Source: an uncultured Collinsella sp. (GTDB lineage Bacteria; Actinomycetota; Coriobacteriia; Coriobacteriales; Coriobacteriaceae). Taken from it: a DNA stretch of 35,357 nucleotides. Below are positions 8,165 to 16,541 of this stretch, in pieces (the stretch's first letter is position 1; each line of letters opens with the position of its first letter). Where the stretch lies: contig UQNC01000018.1 of assembly GCA_900542175.1 (NCBI GenBank), positions 1 through 35,357 of the forward strand, given 5' to 3'. The notes below the pieces were generated by a model that was not told the DNA's origin, searched no databases, and was given only the letters and a program-made list of their open reading frames with translations. Both the position numbers and the translations under genes were made by a program.

Positions 8165-8686
8165 ATGGAGACTATCGAAGCGCTCATTCACCGCCGCAGC
8201 TGCCGCAAATACAGTGATCGTCCCGTCGAGGCCGAAAAGCTCGCACGCATTATCGAGGCCGGCCAGTATGCACCCAGTGGCATGGGGCGCCAGCCGGTGA
8301 CGTTTGTCGCCGTCACCGACCCCACGACCGTTGAGCGCCTCTCGCAGCTCAACGCACAGGTCATGGGCAGCAACAGCGACCCCTTCTATGGCGCCAAGAC
8401 CGTTGTGGTGGTACTGGTCGACCGCAGCGTGCCCACGCACCTGGAAGACGGATCGCTCGCCATGGGCAACCTGCTCAACGCCGCCTATGCACTGGGTGTC
8501 GACTCATGCTGGATTCACCGCGCGCATGAGGTCTTTGACTCGCCCGAGGGCCTGGAGCTGCTGGCCAGCTGGGGCCTGCCCGCCGACGGCAGCCTGCGCG
8601 GCGTCGGTCACTGCATTCTGGGCTATGCCGAAGACACGCTACCCGAGCCCAAACCCCGCCGCGACAACGTGGTGTACGTTAGGTAA
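8165..8686 (+). CDS. Nitroreductase-family flavoprotein
   Basis: A 173-aa FMN-dependent NAD(P)H oxidoreductase of the nitroreductase superfamily, acting as a homodimer in the cytosol; the physiological electron acceptor (nitroaromatic, quinone or flavin) cannot be read from sequence. The FMN phosphate-binding N-terminus IHRRSCRKYSDRPV, the APSGMGRQPVTFVAV segment and the C-terminal GHCILGYAED are visible. It ends shortly after, like the compact members. ATG at 8165 follows AAGGAGG by six bases; the longer frame from 8069 lacks a ribosome site. Monocistronic, followed by a CCGCCGTTC hairpin. Confidence 0.88.
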   Translation: METIEALIHRRSCRKYSDRPVEAEKLARIIEAGQYAPSGMGRQPVTFVAVTDPTTVERLSQLNAQVMGSNSDPFYGAKTVVVVLVDRSVPTHLEDGSLAMGNLLNAAYALGVDSCWIHRAHEVFDSPEGLELLASWGLPADGSLRGVGHCILGYAEDTLPEPKPRRDNVVYVR

Positions 8687-8689
8687 TTA

Positions 8690-8717
8690 GTTCCGCCGTT
8701 CTAACGAACGGCGGACC
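8690..8717. repeat. CCGCCGTTC hairpin, copy 1 (possible terminator)
   Basis: TCCGCCGTTC-TAAC-GAACGGCGGA (10 bp stem, 8692-8715) lies three bases after the nitroreductase stop region and between convergent genes. The 18 bases 8690-8707 recur, inverted, at 12906-12923. There is no T-run, so it is either a weak bidirectional terminator or a repeat placed at gene ends. Confidence 0.55.
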
Positions 8718-8727
8718 CGCTCGCAAC

Positions 8728-9303
8728 TTATCTTGCCGATGGAGTTGTCGTCGTTTCGTTCGTGTGGGTCGTTTCGGCGCCGTCGCCCTGTTCGTCCTCG
8801 TCCTTTTGAGCGTCGGCGATGGTGGAGGCCGCCGCGACGATGCCGCGCTGGGGTGCGACGCCCGTCTGGGTCTGAGCGCCCTCGACAACTTCTGTGCCTG
8901 CATGCGCGAGCTCGGGCGATTTAAACACCGCGTCCAAGTTGGCGCCACCGCCGGCGTAGCCAAGCGCAGCGAGTGCGATGACGATCACTGCAACGACGAC
9001 CGCGATCGGCACATAACGATGCCAACCAGCAGGATTGAGCCCACTGCGGCGAGCCGCCCCGCGGCTGATGTAGCCGAGCGTGCCGTCGTGCTTGAGCTTT
9101 GAGCCCACCACGCGTTTGCGGCCCCACAGCGAGGACTCTGCCTGCATTGCCAAGCGGGCACCTGTCGAAGGATAGCCGTATTTAGTGCGCTTGAACGAGC
9201 CGTCAAACCCCGAGGCGTGTTTACCCCACGTCACCGATGTTGTGCGTCGGTTGACCGGCGCGGCACTCCGCCTTCTGCGGCTCGGTTTTGAAGTCTCAGC
9301 CAT
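8728..9303 (-). CDS. Unknown single-span membrane protein
   Basis: A 191-aa protein I do not recognise. Residues 1-95 are strongly basic (RRRRSAA, KRTKYGY, GRKRVVGSKLK) and would stay in the cytosol under the positive-inside rule; one hydrophobic helix, YVPIAVVVAVIVIALAALGY, follows at about 98-118; the last 70 residues are acidic and Thr/Glu-rich, ending THTNETTTTPSAR, as in an exposed low-complexity tail. No catalytic motif is seen. The start is uncertain: ATG at 9303 has GAGGG close by, while an earlier in-frame ATG at 9357 has no ribosome site. The basic head could contact nucleic acid or phospholipid, which is inference only. Confidence 0.7.
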   Translation of the reverse strand: MAETSKPSRRRRSAAPVNRRTTSVTWGKHASGFDGSFKRTKYGYPSTGARLAMQAESSLWGRKRVVGSKLKHDGTLGYISRGAARRSGLNPAGWHRYVPIAVVVAVIVIALAALGYAGGGANLDAVFKSPELAHAGTEVVEGAQTQTGVAPQRGIVAAASTIADAQKDEDEQGDGAETTHTNETTTTPSAR

Positions 9304-9387
9304 ATGCCCTCGCACGCCGTAACCAAATCGAAACAATAACGCTTTGGACTGTAGCACACGCGTCGCGCGCGGTCACGGGCGCCTCGC

Positions 9388-10605
9388 TCAACGGTCATCG
9401 TCCTTCAGCAAGCGCCACAGCGTTGTACGGCTTATGCCCAGCACCTCCGCCGCACGGGTTCGGTTGCCGTGGAGATGATCTACAACCAGATGCGCGATAT
9501 CTCGCTCGGTATCGGCCAGCGGTCGCAGGATATACAGGTCGCTTTCGAGTGTCGGGACGCCAAAGGTTGCGGCCTTAATCACGTCCTCTTGGGCTAGCAC
9601 TTCCTCCGCCACAGCGCGATCCACCGTGCCCGCCCCCACCAATATATACAGTCGTTCCGAGACCTCGCGGAGCTGCAGATAATTGCGCGGCCAGCGGTAA
9701 GCATCGAGCGCCTTCGTCGCCGCGGCAGACAGCGTGGGCGCTGCCGTCCCAAATGCACCAGCGAGATATTCCAAATAGCGCGCAATCTTTTGCGACGTGG
9801 CTCCCTGCTCGACGATTGCCGGCGCCACGCTCACCGCACAGGCGAAGCGCTCGGTCACAAAGGCGGCTTGATCACTTTCGCTGCCGCCCGGCATGTCATT
9901 CGCCGTCAGCACCACATGGCAGCGCGTCGCCAACGCGGTGTCGGCCATCGTGGAAACGAGCTCGCGAAGGCGCTGGGGGCCAACCGCATTCCAGCCCGCA
10001 ATGCAAAGTGTCAGTCCCGTTTGGAACAACGGCGATTCGGCGCTTTTGAGCACGTGGCGCCAACCGCGATCGGTAAGCTCATCGAGCGCAACGGCAACAA
10101 AGGGTTGATCGGCAAAAGGACCGTCCAGATAGAGGCGCTTGGCGATCTCGACCTGACCCGCTCCCAGCTCGCCCTCGAGCATAAGGGGCACGCCGCGCGC
10201 GTAGCTCTCGGCGACCGGCGCAGCTACCGAGGCCGCCCCCTCAACGATGCCGTACGCGCTCGATTCGTAGCGGGCCTCAACTTCGTCGGCGTTGAGCCAC
10301 TCGATGCCCGCATGTGCCGCGGCGCCGCGCACCTCGCGGACCACGACGACCCAAAGGCCCCCGCCCTCTTTGTCGGTGGGGCGAACGGTCAGGCTCAGGC
10401 GCGTACCCGCACGCCCCATAACCAGACGCGCGCCGTCTCCTATACGGTCGAGGCGCTCAGCGACAAAAGCCGCCACATCCCGCTCAAGCGCCGCGTCATT
10501 CATGGTCGAAATCGCGACGTCCCCACGCGCATCGATTGCCAATGCCGAGGCCCCGGCAGCAGCCAGGGCCTCGGTCAAGATGTTCAGCTTGGCATCGCTA
10601 TTCAT
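9388..10605 (-). CDS. Fis-type regulator with degenerate AAA+ domain
   Basis: A 405-aa regulator built like a bacterial enhancer-binding protein. Residues 1-120 form a putative sensory domain without clear family. Residues 130-330 follow the AAA+ layout, but the Walker A position reads EGELGAGQ (144-151), Gln replacing the ATP-binding Lys, and there is no GAFTGA loop for sigma-54 contact; the second-half motif YRWPRNYLQLREVSERL (303-319) is kept. Residues 366-402 are a Fis helix-turn-helix (NRTRAAEVLGISRTTLWRLL). It probably binds DNA without using ATP and without sigma-54, somewhat as TyrR does. ATG at 10605 is chosen because GGGG precedes it and the upstream extension is not family-like. 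It lies downstream of the yeiH-like gene, same strand. Confidence 0.8.
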   Translation of the reverse strand: MNSDAKLNILTEALAAAGASALAIDARGDVAISTMNDAALERDVAAFVAERLDRIGDGARLVMGRAGTRLSLTVRPTDKEGGGLWVVVVREVRGAAAHAGIEWLNADEVEARYESSAYGIVEGAASVAAPVAESYARGVPLMLEGELGAGQVEIAKRLYLDGPFADQPFVAVALDELTDRGWRHVLKSAESPLFQTGLTLCIAGWNAVGPQRLRELVSTMADTALATRCHVVLTANDMPGGSESDQAAFVTERFACAVSVAPAIVEQGATSQKIARYLEYLAGAFGTAAPTLSAAATKALDAYRWPRNYLQLREVSERLYILVGAGTVDRAVAEEVLAQEDVIKAATFGVPTLESDLYILRPLADTERDIAHLVVDHLHGNRTRAAEVLGISRTTLWRLLKDDDR

Positions 10606-10641
10606 GATTTGCCCCTGTCCGCGGCGACGTGCAGCCGCCGA

Positions 10642-10672
10642 CGGTCGCACGACCGAGTGTTTCAAAATTGAA
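10642..10672. promoter_or_regulatory. Dyads upstream of the Fis-type regulator
   Basis: Two perfect palindromes, CGGTCGCACGACCG apart from its central CA (10642-10655) and TTCAAAATTGAA (10661-10672), lie 37 and 56 bases before the start codon. They are candidate operators for autoregulation; TATAGT and TATACT -10-like boxes lie just upstream. Confidence 0.3.
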
Positions 10673-10730
10673 CGATATTGCTCACCAAACACTATAGGGC
10701 AGAAAGCGCCGTCCTGCGAGTATAAGTGTT

Positions 10731-10830
10731 GCCCCGCATCGCCATCCTGGCGGGGCGATAAGAGCTCTTCGGGACTTATAAACCTGCGGACAAGCCATAC
10801 CCGCAAGAGCTCCTATCGCTCCACCGCAGG
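10731..10830 (-). other. Structured intergenic RNA candidate with interleaved pairings
   Basis: Between the yeiH-like gene and the regulator, minus strand. Three pairings are seen: GCGATA-R-GAGCTCTT arms at 10755-10769/10805-10819 (15 nt, one mismatch), CCTGCGG at 10783-10789 with CCGCAGG at 10824-10830, and GCCCCGC at 10731-10737 with GCGGGGC at 10750-10756. The first two interleave and the third overlaps the first, so they can only form as alternatives or as a pseudoknot. No known riboswitch is recognised. Confidence 0.35.
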
Positions 10831-10878
10831 CTTGCGCTCACCAGCAACCAGCAACCAGCACGCAAATAAGCTACTCCT

Positions 10879-11913
10879 CTACCAGATTCCCAGCACGTGC
10901 TGCATTCCCAAACTCATGCACGCAATGCCAATCCAGCAGCAAAAGCCCAGCGCGATGGGCTTGCCGCCCTTTTTGACCAGCTCGACGACATCGGTATTAA
11001 AGCCAATAGCCGCCATGGCCATCACGATAAAGAACTTCGACATCTCCTTGATGGGCGCCGTGATGGACACGGGAAGCTGAAGCACCGTGGTGATTACGCT
11101 CGCCAGCACAAAGAACAGCACAAACATGGGAAACGCGCGTTTAAGCGAGAACGTGCTTTTGGCGTCGCCGCCGGCCTTGCGCGCCAGATGCATCTGCCAG
11201 CATGCGAGGACCAACGTGATGGGAATAATGGCCAGCGTCCTGGTGAGCTTGACCACCGTGGCGCTCTCGAGCACATTGGCGCCGGGATGCATGCTGTCCC
11301 AAGCGCTCGCCGCAGCCGTTACGGACGAGGTGTCGTTGATGGCGGTGCCGGCAAACAGGCCAAAGCCCTCGTTGGTCAGCCCGAGCATACCACCGAGCGT
11401 CGGAAACACGAGCGCCGCGATAACGTTAAACAGGAAGATGACCGAAATAGCCTGGGCAATCTCGCGATCGTCGGCATCGATGACGGGCGCTGTCGCGGCG
11501 ATGGCAGAACCGCCGCAAATCGACGAACCCACACCTACAAGCGTCGCGATCTTGCCCGGCACGTTCATAACGCGGCAGAGTACAAAGGCAATGACAAGCG
11601 AGGTCGAGATCGTCGCCACGATAATCGGCAGCGACTGGGCACCCTTGGACAGAATCTGGGAGAGGTTCATGCCAAAGCCAAGCAGGATAACCGCGTACTG
11701 CAAGACTTTTTTAGACGTATAGGTGACACCGGCGGCGAGCTGTTCGCGATGATTCTTGGGAAAGACGAGCGCCAGGACCATGCCAAAGAGGATGGCGAAT
11801 ACCGGCCCACCGACCACCTCAATCTGTTTGCCGAGCAGCGTTGCGGGGATAGCGATGATCAGGCAGAACAAGACGCCCTTCCAGCGCTCGCGTACGATAT
11901 TCGCCAGTTGCAT
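10879..11913 (-). CDS. YeiH/UPF0324-family putative exporter
   Basis: A 344-aa membrane protein with about ten hydrophobic segments of the YeiH (UPF0324, putative sulfate exporter) family. Characteristic blocks are the N-terminal LLGKQIEVVGGPVFAILFGM, YAVILLGFGMNLSQIL, the conserved VGVGSSICGGSAIAATAPVI with its SSICGGSA signature, and FAGTAINDTSSVTAAA. The transported anion is not established for most members. ATG at 11913 follows AAGGAAT by about seven bases. It is transcribed divergently from a GntR/FadR-type regulator 163 bp away, an arrangement that suggests that regulator controls it, and lies upstream of the Fis-type regulator on the same strand. Confidence 0.88.
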   Translation of the reverse strand: MQLANIVRERWKGVLFCLIIAIPATLLGKQIEVVGGPVFAILFGMVLALVFPKNHREQLAAGVTYTSKKVLQYAVILLGFGMNLSQILSKGAQSLPIIVATISTSLVIAFVLCRVMNVPGKIATLVGVGSSICGGSAIAATAPVIDADDREIAQAISVIFLFNVIAALVFPTLGGMLGLTNEGFGLFAGTAINDTSSVTAAASAWDSMHPGANVLESATVVKLTRTLAIIPITLVLACWQMHLARKAGGDAKSTFSLKRAFPMFVLFFVLASVITTVLQLPVSITAPIKEMSKFFIVMAMAAIGFNTDVVELVKKGGKPIALGFCCWIGIACMSLGMQHVLGIW

Positions 11914-11978
11914 ATGGGATTCCTTCTTTCTCTTTCACGTTTGCGACGGCTTATGATACGGCAACATTGGGCATAGCC

Positions 11979-12060
11979 TTGCGCAAATACAGACTAAGAT
12001 GCCGCAATAGTTCTTGGGCAACAGCCGAATTACCCTCCGCGGAGAGCTGATTCGCGGCAT
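11979..12060. promoter_or_regulatory. Dyads in the yeiH-gntR divergent region
   Basis: Short palindromes TTGCGCAA (11979-11986) and CTCCGCGGAG (12035-12044), plus an inverted pair ATGCCGC (11999-12005) and GCGGCAT (12054-12060). They are candidate sites for the GntR-type regulator; no clear promoter hexamers were found for either gene. Confidence 0.25.
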
Positions 12061-12076
12061 AATTAACAACTGACAT

Positions 12077-12808
12077 ATGAGTTTGATAGAACAGTTGCGA
12101 GGCGCTATGGAAGAATCGATGCACGTCGGCGAGCAGGAAACGAGCCTACAGGACCAGTCCTACCACACCATTCGACGCAAAATCGTCTACCTGGACTACA
12201 AGCCGGGCGAAAAGCTGGGCGTCAAGCAACTTTGCGACGACCTGGATATGGGTCGCACGCCCGTGCGCGAGGCTTTGGTTCGCTTGGCGCAGGAAGGCCT
12301 GGTGCGCACCGTGCCCCAGAGTGGCACCTACGTCTCACCCATCAACCTCACCCTTGCCGAGAGTGCCTGTTACATCCGCGAACATCTGGAAAAGCAGGTG
12401 ATTGTGGAGTGCTGTGCGCGAGCCACGTCGGCCGGCATCGAGCAGTTCGACCGCGCCATCGTGCTGCAGGAAAAGGCCATGGCCGAAGAGGATCGCATCG
12501 GTTTCTTTTTGAGCGACAACCTCATGCATCACATGATTTTTAGCATCGCATGTCGCAGCACCGTATGGTCGTGGCTCGAGGAGACCAATGCCGACCTGGA
12601 GCGCTTCCGCTGGCTGCGCGCCGCCACGCAGGTTCTCGACAATCAGGACATCGTGAACGAGCACAAGCAGATTCGCCGCGCTATCGCTGGTCGCGACCCC
12701 ATCGAAGCGAGCTTTTTGGTCAGCAAGCACCTGCACATGATGTTCCGCAACCAAACCGAAGTTCTGGACCAGTTCCCCGAGTACTTCGAGACCAGCAAGC
12801 TCCGCTAA
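12077..12808 (+). CDS. GntR-family regulator, FadR/FCD subfamily
   Basis: A 243-aa metabolite-responsive repressor. The N-terminal winged helix reads SYHTIRRKIVYLDYKPGEKLGVKQLCDDLDMGRTPVREAL (about 28-68), typical of GntR, with the wing VRTVPQSGTYVSPI. Residues 90-235 form the all-helical FCD ligand domain, in which the Asp of FLSDNLMHHMIF and later His residues match the usual metal-binding positions. Ligands in the family are small acids. The start is uncertain: ATG at 12077 has no visible ribosome site and could be leaderless, while ATG at 12107 has GAGG four bases upstream; both leave the DNA-binding domain intact. It is divergent from the YeiH-type exporter, its likely target. Confidence 0.9.
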   Translation: MSLIEQLRGAMEESMHVGEQETSLQDQSYHTIRRKIVYLDYKPGEKLGVKQLCDDLDMGRTPVREALVRLAQEGLVRTVPQSGTYVSPINLTLAESACYIREHLEKQVIVECCARATSAGIEQFDRAIVLQEKAMAEEDRIGFFLSDNLMHHMIFSIACRSTVWSWLEETNADLERFRWLRAATQVLDNQDIVNEHKQIRRAIAGRDPIEASFLVSKHLHMMFRNQTEVLDQFPEYFETSKLR

Positions 12809-12815
12809 CCTGCCA

Positions 12816-12854
12816 AAACCACCACAAAGGGGACAGGCACCTTTGTGGTGGTTT
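12816..12854. repeat. GGGACAG-core hairpin, copy 2
   Basis: Perfect 14-bp arms, AAACCACCACAAAG and CTTTGTGGTGGTTT, enclose GGGACAGGCAC. It starts eight bases after the gntR stop codon. Same orientation of the core as the copy at 14935-14973. Confidence 0.75.
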
Positions 12855-12866
12855 CTCCGTACAAAA

Positions 12867-12902
12867 AGGCCCGACTCTGTCTGATGACGCGGAGCCGGGC
12901 CT
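12867..12902 (-). terminator. Terminator after glmS
   Basis: Stem AGGCCCGACTC with GGAGCCGGGCCT, one mismatch, followed on the minus strand by TTTTTG. It lies 24 bases past the glmS stop and between convergent genes. Confidence 0.8.
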
Positions 12903-12905
12903 TGG

Positions 12906-12923
12906 TCGTTAGAACGGCGGAAC
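12906..12923. repeat. CCGCCGTTC element, half copy
   Basis: TCGTTAGAACGGCGGAAC is the exact reverse complement of 8690-8707. Its complementary left arm is missing; the glmS terminator lies in that place. Confidence 0.6.
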
Positions 12924-12926
12924 CAA

Positions 12927-14774
<1,848 letters not shown>

Positions 14775-14832
14775 AGGATAAATCCCTTCGTTCGCGTGAC
14801 TGCAAGACGTCCACGCACAGGGGGCGCTGAGA

Positions 14833-14908
14833 CGTATAACGTTCGAGTATTGTACTCACGCAAGCGCAAGCTGATATACCAGAAGTGGTATCTCAACTTA
14901 GATACCAC
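14833..14908 (-). promoter_or_regulatory. glmS upstream region: promoter boxes and TGGTAT dyads
   Basis: On the minus strand TACAAT (14854-14849) and TTATAC (14839-14834, 18 bp from TTGCGT) are candidate -10 boxes. Upstream, GTGGTATCT-CAACTT-AGATACCAC (14885-14908) is a perfect 9-bp dyad, and ATACCA-GAAG-TGGTAT overlaps its left half. TGGT/ACCA dyads of this kind resemble GntR/HutC (NagR/DasR-like) operators for amino sugar genes, but that match is only suggestive. Confidence 0.4.
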
Positions 14909-14934
14909 CCGATGCACACATGCCCAGCCGGTCC

Positions 14935-14973
14935 AAACCGCCACAATGGGGACAGACACCTTCGTGGTGGTTT
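14935..14973. repeat. GGGACAG-core hairpin, copy 3
   Basis: Arms AAACCGCCACAAT and TTCGTGGTGGTTT (imperfect) enclose GGGGACAGACACC. It is inverted relative to the copy at 15164-15200, so the two bracket the alternating 15-mer array. Confidence 0.7.
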
Positions 14974-15005
14974 GGGGCGGGCCGGCGCTCTGTCCCGGCG
15001 AAAGA

Positions 15006-15143
15006 TCTCGATCTGTAACATCTGGGGCTCCGGAAGCCGGCTTAGTGTTACAGATCGAGACATTGCGGTTCGGCCCCCGCGCTATGTCTCGATCTGTAAC
15101 AGGTAGAGCCGGTTTTGCCGTCCAGGTGTTACAGATCGAGACA
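15006..15143. repeat. Array of four alternating 15-mer repeats
   Basis: TCTCGATCTGTAACA occurs at 15006-15020 (+), 15046-15060 (-), 15087-15101 (+) and 15127-15141 (-), all exact. Start-to-start distances are 40, 41 and 40 bp; the gaps are 25, 26 and 25 bases and unrelated in sequence. Neighbouring copies can pair as hairpins (15 to 18 bp with flanks). The first gap itself holds GGCT-CCGGA-AGCC. No gene overlaps. Confidence 0.8.
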
Positions 15144-15163
15144 ATTGAAGGCCTAGGCAGCTC

Positions 15164-15200
15164 AAACCACCACAAAGGTGTCTGTCCCCTTCGTGGTGGC
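15164..15200. repeat. GGGACAG-core hairpin, copy 4
   Basis: Arms AAACCACCACAAAG and CTTCGTGGTGG enclose GTGTCTGTCCC. The core is the reverse complement of that in copy 3 (GGGGACAGACACC). Confidence 0.7.
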
Positions 15201-15228
15201 CGCGCTGGCAACGGCGTTTCCCCAGATA

Positions 15229-15267
15229 AAACCTGCCAAAATAAACCTGTCCCTTTTTGGTAGGTTT
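15229..15267. repeat. GGGACAG-core hairpin, copy 5
   Basis: Arms AAACCTGCCAAAA and TTTTGGTAGGTTT (one mismatch) enclose TAAACCTGTCCCT. The arms are unlike copies 2-4, but on the minus strand the AAAGGGACAGG core is kept. Its right end lies eight bases before the LacI gene's -10 box. Confidence 0.65.
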
Positions 15268-15272
15268 GGGAT

Positions 15273-15305
15273 GCTACAATCTGGCTTGTACTTGAAACGC
15301 ATCAA
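15273..15305 (+). promoter_or_regulatory. LacI-gene promoter and LacI-type operator
   Basis: Extended -10 TGCTACAAT (15272-15280) with no clear -35; the region where it should be is the right arm of repeat copy 5. The dyad TTGAAACGCATCAA (15292-15305) just downstream resembles the LacI-family consensus (TGAAACGTTTCA type) in its left half and would give autorepression. Confidence 0.5.
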
Positions 15306-15315
15306 AGGGGCCGCT

Positions 15316-16428
15316 ATGGCAAAGGTAAAAATCAGCGACGTCGCGCGCGAGGCCGGGGTTTCGTTGGGCACGGTTTCCAACGCGCTCAACCATCCCGAAA
15401 AGCTGCGCCCCGAGACCCTCAAGCTCATCAACGAGACCATCAATCGCCTTGGCTACCTGCCCAACCAAAGTGCCCGTCAGCTCGCAGGCGGCACCACCAA
15501 GTCCTTTGGCCTGGTCCTCCCCCGTCTCGATCACGGCTTCTCGCTCCAAATTGCCAGCGGCGCCCATAACGAGGCCCGCAAGCACGGTTACGACCTGCTC
15601 ATCGCCAACGCCGATAACGACGGCATTCTCCAGGACCATTACCTGCGCTACTTTATGGGCACGCAGATGTCCGGCGTCATGGTTCAGCCCATGGCGTCCC
15701 CCGACTGGCACCCCGCTATGACCAAGATGCCCGTGCCGATCGTCCATCTGGACATCCACTGTTCCGAACCCGGTTACTACGTGGCCGCCGACAACGAGGC
15801 GCAGGGGCGCATTATCGCCGAGCTCGCCGTTGCCCGTGGCGCACGCCATATCACCGTTGTGGGCAGAGCGGCATTTATGCAGCTCACCCTGCGCGTACTT
15901 GGCATCCACAAGGCCCTTGCCCTGCACCCCGATATCAAGATCGAAGTCATCGACGCCGGCGAATGGAATACCGCTGCCGACGGCTACAGCATCGGCGCCC
16001 AGATTGCCGAGCGCTCCGGCGACGAGCGCCCCGATTTTGTCATCGGCCTGACCGACGTACTGGCGTCGGGCGTTATCTCGGCGCTGATAGACAAAGGCAT
16101 CTCCGTCCCCGAGCAGGTCCGCGTGGCCGGCTGCGACGGCAATCCACTTGCCTGGAGCGGGTCGGTCCCCCTTACCACCGTGGCGCCGCCGGGCTACGAA
16201 ATTGGCCGCAAGGGTGTTCAATTGCTCATGGAGCAAATCGAGAACAAGGCGCCGGCAAAGACCAAGCACGTCCGCATCGGCTCTGCAGCGCGCACCGTCA
16301 CCGCGGTCACAGCCATCGAGGACATCAACCGCCAAGAACTCGTGCGGCCGTTCCTGCTGGAACGCGCCAGCACCCAGGCAAGCAACCACGCCGAAGCCAC
16401 CGCCATCAACCTGGGCGCGTATCTATAG
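15316..16428 (+). CDS. LacI-family transcriptional repressor
   Basis: A 370-aa sugar-responsive repressor. The N-terminal helix-turn-helix and hinge are typical: MAKVKISDVAREAGVSLGTVSNALNHPEKL then LGYLPNQSARQLAGGTTKSFGLVLP. The rest is a periplasmic-binding-like dimer domain (about 60-335), with IVHLDIHCSEPGYYVAADNEAQGR, GARHITVVG and VAGCDGNPLAWSGSVPLTTV in the expected places, and a tail of about 30 residues beyond the usual end. ATG at 15316 has AAGGGG five bases upstream; the longer open frame runs into repeat DNA. It is not next to a sugar operon, so its targets lie elsewhere or include glmS upstream; the ligand cannot be told. Confidence 0.92.
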   Translation: MAKVKISDVAREAGVSLGTVSNALNHPEKLRPETLKLINETINRLGYLPNQSARQLAGGTTKSFGLVLPRLDHGFSLQIASGAHNEARKHGYDLLIANADNDGILQDHYLRYFMGTQMSGVMVQPMASPDWHPAMTKMPVPIVHLDIHCSEPGYYVAADNEAQGRIIAELAVARGARHITVVGRAAFMQLTLRVLGIHKALALHPDIKIEVIDAGEWNTAADGYSIGAQIAERSGDERPDFVIGLTDVLASGVISALIDKGISVPEQVRVAGCDGNPLAWSGSVPLTTVAPPGYEIGRKGVQLLMEQIENKAPAKTKHVRIGSAARTVTAVTAIEDINRQELVRPFLLERASTQASNHAEATAINLGAYL

Positions 16429-16453
16429 CACGCGCGCAAGTATGCCAAGTCGC

Positions 16454-16503
16454 CGCTTAAGCAAAAGGGGCCCGACCATTGCCGGGCCCCTTTTGCTTAA
16501 GCG
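16454..16503. terminator. Bidirectional terminator between LacI and HAD genes
   Basis: Perfect 21-bp stem (16454-16474 with 16483-16503), loop ACCATTGC. The outer part is GCTTAAGC and the inner AAAAGGGGCCCG, so each strand carries TTTT within the arm. It separates convergent genes. Confidence 0.85.
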
Positions 16504-16541
16504 CAAACGTGGGTAATTGCTCGTTTCAACACCGCAATTGT

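Noticed and set aside
9388..10605. Sigma-54 activator (NtrC family proper)
   Set aside because: The Walker A Lys and the GAFTGA loop are missing, so sigma-54 activation is not supported.
14775..14930. glmS ribozyme in the glmS leader
   Set aside because: The leader is short and I cannot find the conserved ribozyme core; dyads and promoter boxes explain the region better.
15006..15143. CRISPR array
   Set aside because: Repeats are only 15 bases and alternate in orientation, there are just four, and no cas gene is nearby.
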